DNA from: Thelonectria olida
Lineage: Eukaryota; Ascomycota; Sordariomycetes; Hypocreales; Nectriaceae
Length of the DNA stretch: 64,000 bases
Reading direction: 5' to 3'
Assembly (NCBI GenBank): GCA_020736575.1
Contig: JAGPYM010000017.1
Location: 248,001-312,000, forward strand
The notes under the pieces were generated by a model. It was not told where the DNA came from. It made no database searches and saw only the letters and a list, made by a program, of their open reading frames with translations. Both the position numbers and the translations under genes were made by a program. Shown here in pieces: positions 59,820-64,000 of this stretch; within the stretch, counting starts at the first letter, position 1; each line of letters opens with the position of its first letter.

Positions 59820-60193
59820 CTTGTCGAGCAATTCGATCGCAACAGCTGTGACCTTGTTGGAATTGTTCGGTGAAACAGAACCAAGCCAGGCGTTGTGCAA
59901 AATGCCAATTTTTTTGCACTGAAAATTCCTTATCGCACCCCGCCGGCACGATAAGGGAAAGCGTGGCTAGTGGGCTGTGGCTGTGTGTGGCTGCTGTCCA
60001 TCTTTATCAACCCCCCGCTTTATCGGTACCGCTGTATCCGAGCAACATACGAGTACGTACCCTGCGAGTTCGTTGCCTGCCCCTCCAGCCTCGCGGAGCT
60101 CTAGGGGGCTGGAAGCTCCCGTTACCTTCTCGATTATACAATTGCGCATTCAACATCAGCCTTGTCTCTCTCCCCGGCACCAGAGAGAACACC
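59820..60193. promoter_or_regulatory. Divergent promoter between RRP12 and VPS29
   Basis: Only 374 nt separate the two start codons, so the genes probably share control elements. CGAGTACGTACC at about 60050-60061 and GC-rich sequence at 60078-60120 stand out. No specific factor site is certain. Confidence 0.55.
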
Positions 60194-60916
60194 ATGGCTT
60201 TCCTTATTCTTGTCATTGGCGATCTACATATTCCCGACCGGGCTCTTGACATTCCCGCAAAGGTATCATATCACCTGCACCGTCGCTTGTCGCACCTTAT
60301 CCAGGGTAGCTAACACCAGCTACAGTTCAAAAAGCTTCTCGTGCCCGGCAAGATCGGCCAGACGTTGTGTCTCGGAAACCTCACCGATAAGCACACCTAC
60401 GAATACTTGCGATCCATTGCGCCCGACCTAAAGATCGTCAAGGGTCGCTACGATGTCGAGGCCGCTTCCCTACCCCTGACGCAAGTCGTCACACACGGCG
60501 GCATCCGCATCGGATTTCTTGAGGGCTTCACTTTGGTTTCCAATGAGCCCGATCTTCTCCTTGCCGAGGCGAACAAGCTCGACGTTGATGTTCTCTGCTG
60601 GGGAGGCACGCACCGCTTTGATACGTTCGAGTACATGGACAAGTTCTTTGTCAACCCTGGCAGCGCCACAGGAGCATATGCGACAGAATGGAACAAGGAC
60701 GGAGATGAACCAACTCCGAGTTTTTGCTTGATGGATGTAGGTGTATCTTTTATTTAACGTGGCGTGCACTGATACTGATGACGTGTTTAGATCCAGGGTA
60801 TTTCTCTCACCCTATACGTTTACCAATTAAGAAAGGACGACAAGGGCAATGAGACAGTGGCGGTCGAGAAAATCACATACACAAAACCAGTTGAGCCGAC
60901 GGCTGCCTCATCATAA
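60194..60916 (+). CDS. vps29: Vacuolar protein sorting protein 29 (retromer subunit)
   Basis: Three exons, 60194-60262, 60326-60736 and 60791-60916, all joined in phase 0; 606 nt, 201 residues, close to the usual length. The ATG at 60194 sits in ACCATGGC. The metallophosphoesterase-like fold is clear: VIGDLHIPDRA, then LCLGNLTDK, KGRYDVEA, THGGIRIGFLEG, DVLCWGGTHRFD and FVNPGSATGA. In Vps29 the fold is used mainly as a scaffold that binds Vps35 in retromer, which returns cargo from endosomes to the Golgi; catalytic activity is weak or absent. Conserved Asp, Asn and His positions are mostly kept. Intron 2 uses the donor GTAGGT. Confidence 0.95.
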
Positions 60917-61275
60917 AAATAGGAGGGGGTAGTAGTGGAAATTTTGTCACGGGGACATTGAGCAATGCAATCATGAAATTATATACCCACACGAATCATC
61001 ACATTCTAGAGGGAGGCGCACCTTATTTCCAAGATTCAATATTGGAAGACAGACAGACACAAAGCCAAGTTTTCCAATTGGGGGTGTGCCTATGTCTATC
61101 AAAGAAGAAGAATTGCAGTAGATGTAAATAATGAAAAACAAGTTCCGTCGCTGTGGTATCTCGAGCATGAACCAGTCTGAATCATCGCCAACAAACTATG
61201 TTGTCCGCTGACAACGCAACAGACTCCAAAAAACGCCTGGTGCTCTAAGCAATCCCGCATTGCCCATATGTATCA
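60917..61275. other. Spacer between convergent VPS29 and shugoshin genes
   Basis: Two 3' ends meet in this 359-nt interval. AT-rich sequence at 60970-61140 probably contains poly(A) signals. No gene is seen. Confidence 0.6.
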
Positions 61276-63342
61276 TTACAGCATCATACTCCGCCTCCTC
61301 GAAGCCCGCTCCTTGATCGCGAGGTCATCATCCCCGGTAACCACAGACGAGACTCTCCTGGAGGCTCTCCGGTTCGTCATCTTCTTCTTTGCCTCCTTCT
61401 CAGGCTGAGGCGAACAGGTGGTAAACTCGTAGATATCAGCCTCACTCATTTGCGAAGAATCGGCACTGGTAGGTGCGCTGGTCTTTCCCCTATCGTCTCC
61501 ATTGCTGGTATCGGCGCTGAAGACCGACTCCTTGATGAGCATTGATGTACGCCTGCCTTTTTCCCTCGGGATAGGTCGAGGGTGATCAATTGGCGATGAC
61601 CCCTTTCCGGCCAATGGACTCGCTGGCACGTCTTCAGATACTCTTCGGTTTTGCGGAGCGGGGGGCAATTTCTTCCACGACGCTGGAAGATCATCCTCCC
61701 TCTTCACTTTGGCAGACTCAGGAGCGATCTCAATGTTGCTGGACCGTCGCGAATATTTGCCTTCCCCTGTCACAGCATCATACAGTTCCTTCGTCGGTCT
61801 TCGCATCTTATCTCTGAGGTTTGGCTCGGCGTAACTGACAGTCGCCCTATTACGTCGACTCGGTCGTGGAGGGTCTCGGTTCGCATTGATATCCGTGGGG
61901 GGTGGTGTGCCTCCACGGGTGGCATCCTTGCCGCTGGCCGTTTCTGGTGAGCTTGGAGAGAGAATAGCAGGCTCGGTGACGGGTGTTCCTAGTTCGCTTG
62001 GTGTTCTGGCGGCTTCGATGACCACGGGGGTTATGTTCTTTGGTTTGGACCTGGGACGCCCGACAGGATTCTTGGTTTTAATGACCTCGGCTTTGGCGGC
62101 AGCGATCTCATCGAAGACTGGTGGCTTGGATGTCTTTCTGGGAGAGGAAATGTCGTCATTCGTGCTCTTTACCGCTAGAGGCTTCCTAACCGTAGTCGAC
62201 GTATTGGTCGTCTGACCAGCCTCCTTTCTCGTGTTCGCAAGTTCCTTGAGTGTTCTGTTTCCGACCTTCTCGCGTATCGACTGTTTACCAGCTATTGGGC
62301 GAGGAGGTGGGTCTTGGTTTTCATCATTGATCAGCTGGGGCTTGGAGGTCACCATGTCGTCTCTAGCGGCAAGCTTCCGTTTGGATCCCGCCTTGGTTGG
62401 CTGAGGTGCAGGCAGAGATGCGGGTTGAGGCGCGGGCTGAGGTGCAGGGGTCTCCAAAGATGCAGGTTGTTTTGGTTTCTCCTTCTTTGGTTCTTTGAAT
62501 ACGTCTCTCTTCTTCTGGGGCGAAGGAGATTGTTCCACGAATTTGGTGCTCTGGGGCGACTCGAGGGTAACTGGCGGTTCCATCTTGACCTTGGGGCTCT
62601 CTTCGATTGGCATAGGGTAGGGTCGGCTCGGGGAATCGACTTTAACAGGGTCCTCGTCGATGAAGTGTGACATGGGGGGGGGACCGAGTTCAGGAGAGTC
62701 GGCGGAGTCGGCCTCGGATTGAAGGGCTCGAATCTGATCAGGGCTGAATAACAGTTAGCATTGTCTCTTTGTGTCGCGATCCCAGAAATGACCAACTTCA
62801 AAGACATTCTTGGGTATGACCTCTGTTCTGAGATATGGCCCAACTCCTCAATATCTCGGGCAACATCGCGCAGTCGCCTTTGCGACGGGCTGGGTCGAGC
62901 AGAGCTGAAGCTGATTCTAGATTTTGTTGACTTCCGAATCCGAGGGGAGTGTCGCTTCATAGGAGGCTCCAGCCCAAGGCCGGCAAGGAGTGTTCCCCAT
63001 TCCGTTAATTGGGACTCTAACTTCTCCTTGATCACTAGTGCATGGTCGGCGATGCGTCGCGTATCGTTGTCCTCAAGCTCTTTTTCCAGCTCGAGGATGC
63101 GACTACGGAGCCCAAGATTCTCGGAAAGCATGTAGGCGCAATCATTTTCAAGCTCGCGGATGCGAAGCGCTCGTACGTTGTTTGATTTGGCAAGATCGCG
63201 GTTTTGGCGGAGGAGCTTCTTTCGAACTGTGCCATGATTCGCTGTTAGCTTATGACTGGTGGGTTTGAGGCAAAGTAGCTCGTCAGAACGTACGTGTTTC
63301 AAGGCTGTCCATAGACACGGGGGGTTCATTCAGCCTAGCCAT
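61276..63342 (-). CDS. sgo1: Shugoshin (protector of centromeric cohesion)
   Basis: Three exons: 63294-63342, 62797-63226 and 61276-62743. They total 1947 nt in consistent phase, 648 residues. The start is ATG 63342 (MARLNEPPVSMDSLET). An N-terminal coiled coil (about 17-75, LRKKLLRQNRDLAKSNNVRA and onward, with ENLGLRSRILELEKELED) is the PP2A- and dimer-binding element. A long Pro/Lys/Ser-rich disordered middle follows, then the shugoshin C-terminal basic motif at about 458-480 (VSYAEPNLRDKMRRPTKELYD), which in the family binds phosphorylated histone H2A at centromeres. The tail ends RASRRRSMML. It protects Rec8 or Scc1 from separase and supports chromosome biorientation. A proline run (GPPPM) lies just before MSHF in exon 3. 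It is head-to-head with DAD2, another chromosome-segregation gene. Confidence 0.93.
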
Positions 63343-63680
63343 AGCTCATAATGCAGAAAATCCGTGGTGTTGATCTCAGATTCGCTGTGGAGCTTTAGGT
63401 GAGGATAAGAAGTGTGGAAGTTGTGACTCGCCAAGCGGTGTTTGGTAAGAGTCGGTCTGAGTGGGAAATTTTGGTTGTGTCATTATTTACTATCGTCTGT
63501 TCTGGGACTAGCGTCTAATGACAGCTTGGACCCTCTGGTCATGCGGTTGCCACATCAACGAGCCAACCCCACCTCCACCCCACCACCAGAATCGCGAATT
63601 CGAGATGTTCAACTATCAAGACGGCCAACAACGCGAATTGCCATACTGAAAACGTCTTGCTCAAAGCAGAACAGCCCGAA
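63343..63680. promoter_or_regulatory. Divergent promoter between shugoshin and DAD2, with twin CGCGAATT sites
   Basis: 338 nt separate the two start codons. The octamer CGCGAATT occurs at 63593-63600 and 63632-63639. Its CGCGAA core resembles the sites of the fungal G1/S factors SBF and MBF (CGCGAAA and ACGCGT types), so cell-cycle co-regulation is plausible but not shown. Confidence 0.5.
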
Positions 63681-64000
63681 ATGTCATATCACACGCGATC
63701 CCTTTCATCGCACATGCGTGCACCAAGCGCCTCGGCTTCATCCTCTGGACAGTCACCTGCGCTCCTGGCGCGCATCGAGGAGAAGAAGGCGGAGTTGGAG
63801 AGCTTGAAGGAACTCAGGGACCTCAGTGCTGCAGTTGCTGGGCAGATGGAGGCTTTGGAGAAGAAACTTTCAACCCTCTCTGATGGAACGCAAGGCATGT
63901 CTTGTACATGAAGTGTTGTCAAATTGAGAGACTGACTATTGGCAGCCATTGCGGTCGTGATGGGGAACTGGCACAATGTGCTGCGCGCCATTAACATGGC
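63681..64000 (+). CDS. dad2: DASH complex subunit Dad2, cut by window end
   Basis: Exon 1 is 63681-63894 (ATG 63681, MSYHTRSLSS). Exon 2 begins at 63946 and runs off the window. The Dad2 core is visible: LLARIEEKKAELESLKELRD, the heptad-rich QMEALEKKLSTLSDGT, then AIAVVMGNWHNVLRAINMA. Dad2 is one of ten DASH/Dam1 proteins that ring spindle microtubules and couple kinetochores to them. The intron seems to be of GC-AG type: CAAG|GCATGT with acceptor GGCAG, 51 nt and a GACTGAC branch, giving DGTQAIAVV in line with the family. A GT donor at 63904 would insert four extra residues (GMSS for A) and is a weaker option. The stop codon lies beyond the window. Confidence 0.9.

Overview
This window is nuclear DNA of a filamentous ascomycete. 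The evidence is short introns (about 50-80 nt) with CTAAC/CTGAC branch sites, genes on both strands, wide non-coding spacers, a HET-domain gene, and characteristic fungal families (AcuM, MeaB, KdmA, DUF2293, DASH Dad2). Protein style suggests a Sordariomycete, perhaps Hypocreales; that placement is inference. Exon structures were worked out by hand, and nearly all give reading frames whose exon lengths add up exactly.

Left part (1-22013): about 4.4 kb without a supported gene; a Zn(II)2Cys6 regulator (+, 4451-6970); a seven-exon SPO22/ZIP4 meiosis protein (-, 7542-10709); an AcuM/Rds2-type gluconeogenesis regulator whose zinc cluster is split over tiny exons (-, 11263-13817); a 4 kb spacer; and xanthine dehydrogenase (-, 17797-22013).

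Middle part (22014-42927): a kynurenine-type aminotransferase with a possible alternative mitochondrial start; an unusual protein kinase; an F-box-like protein; tRNA-Phe(GAA); a large KDM4/KdmA histone demethylase with a Gln-rich tail; a small protein with four CxxC motifs; and two divergent genes for membrane-anchored proteins with altered catalytic motifs (aspartic-protease-like and histidine-phosphatase-like).

Right part (42928-64000): a HET-domain protein, a MeaB-type bZIP regulator, a 4 kb spacer, a DUF2293 protein, RRP12 (with an apparent frameshift) divergent from VPS29, and shugoshin divergent from DAD2, the last running off the window end.

Themes: carbon/nitrogen control and catabolism (acuM, meaB, xanthine dehydrogenase, aminotransferase), meiosis and chromosome segregation (SPO22/ZIP4, shugoshin, Dad2), ribosome assembly (RRP12), and retromer trafficking (VPS29). 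No transposon, CRISPR array or secondary-metabolite cluster was recognised. The best leads are the head-to-head shugoshin/DAD2 pair with twin CGCGAATT sites, the RRP12 frameshift, two probable GC-AG introns, the micro-exon zinc cluster, the pair of membrane pseudoenzyme-like genes, and the tandem CxxC mini-protein.
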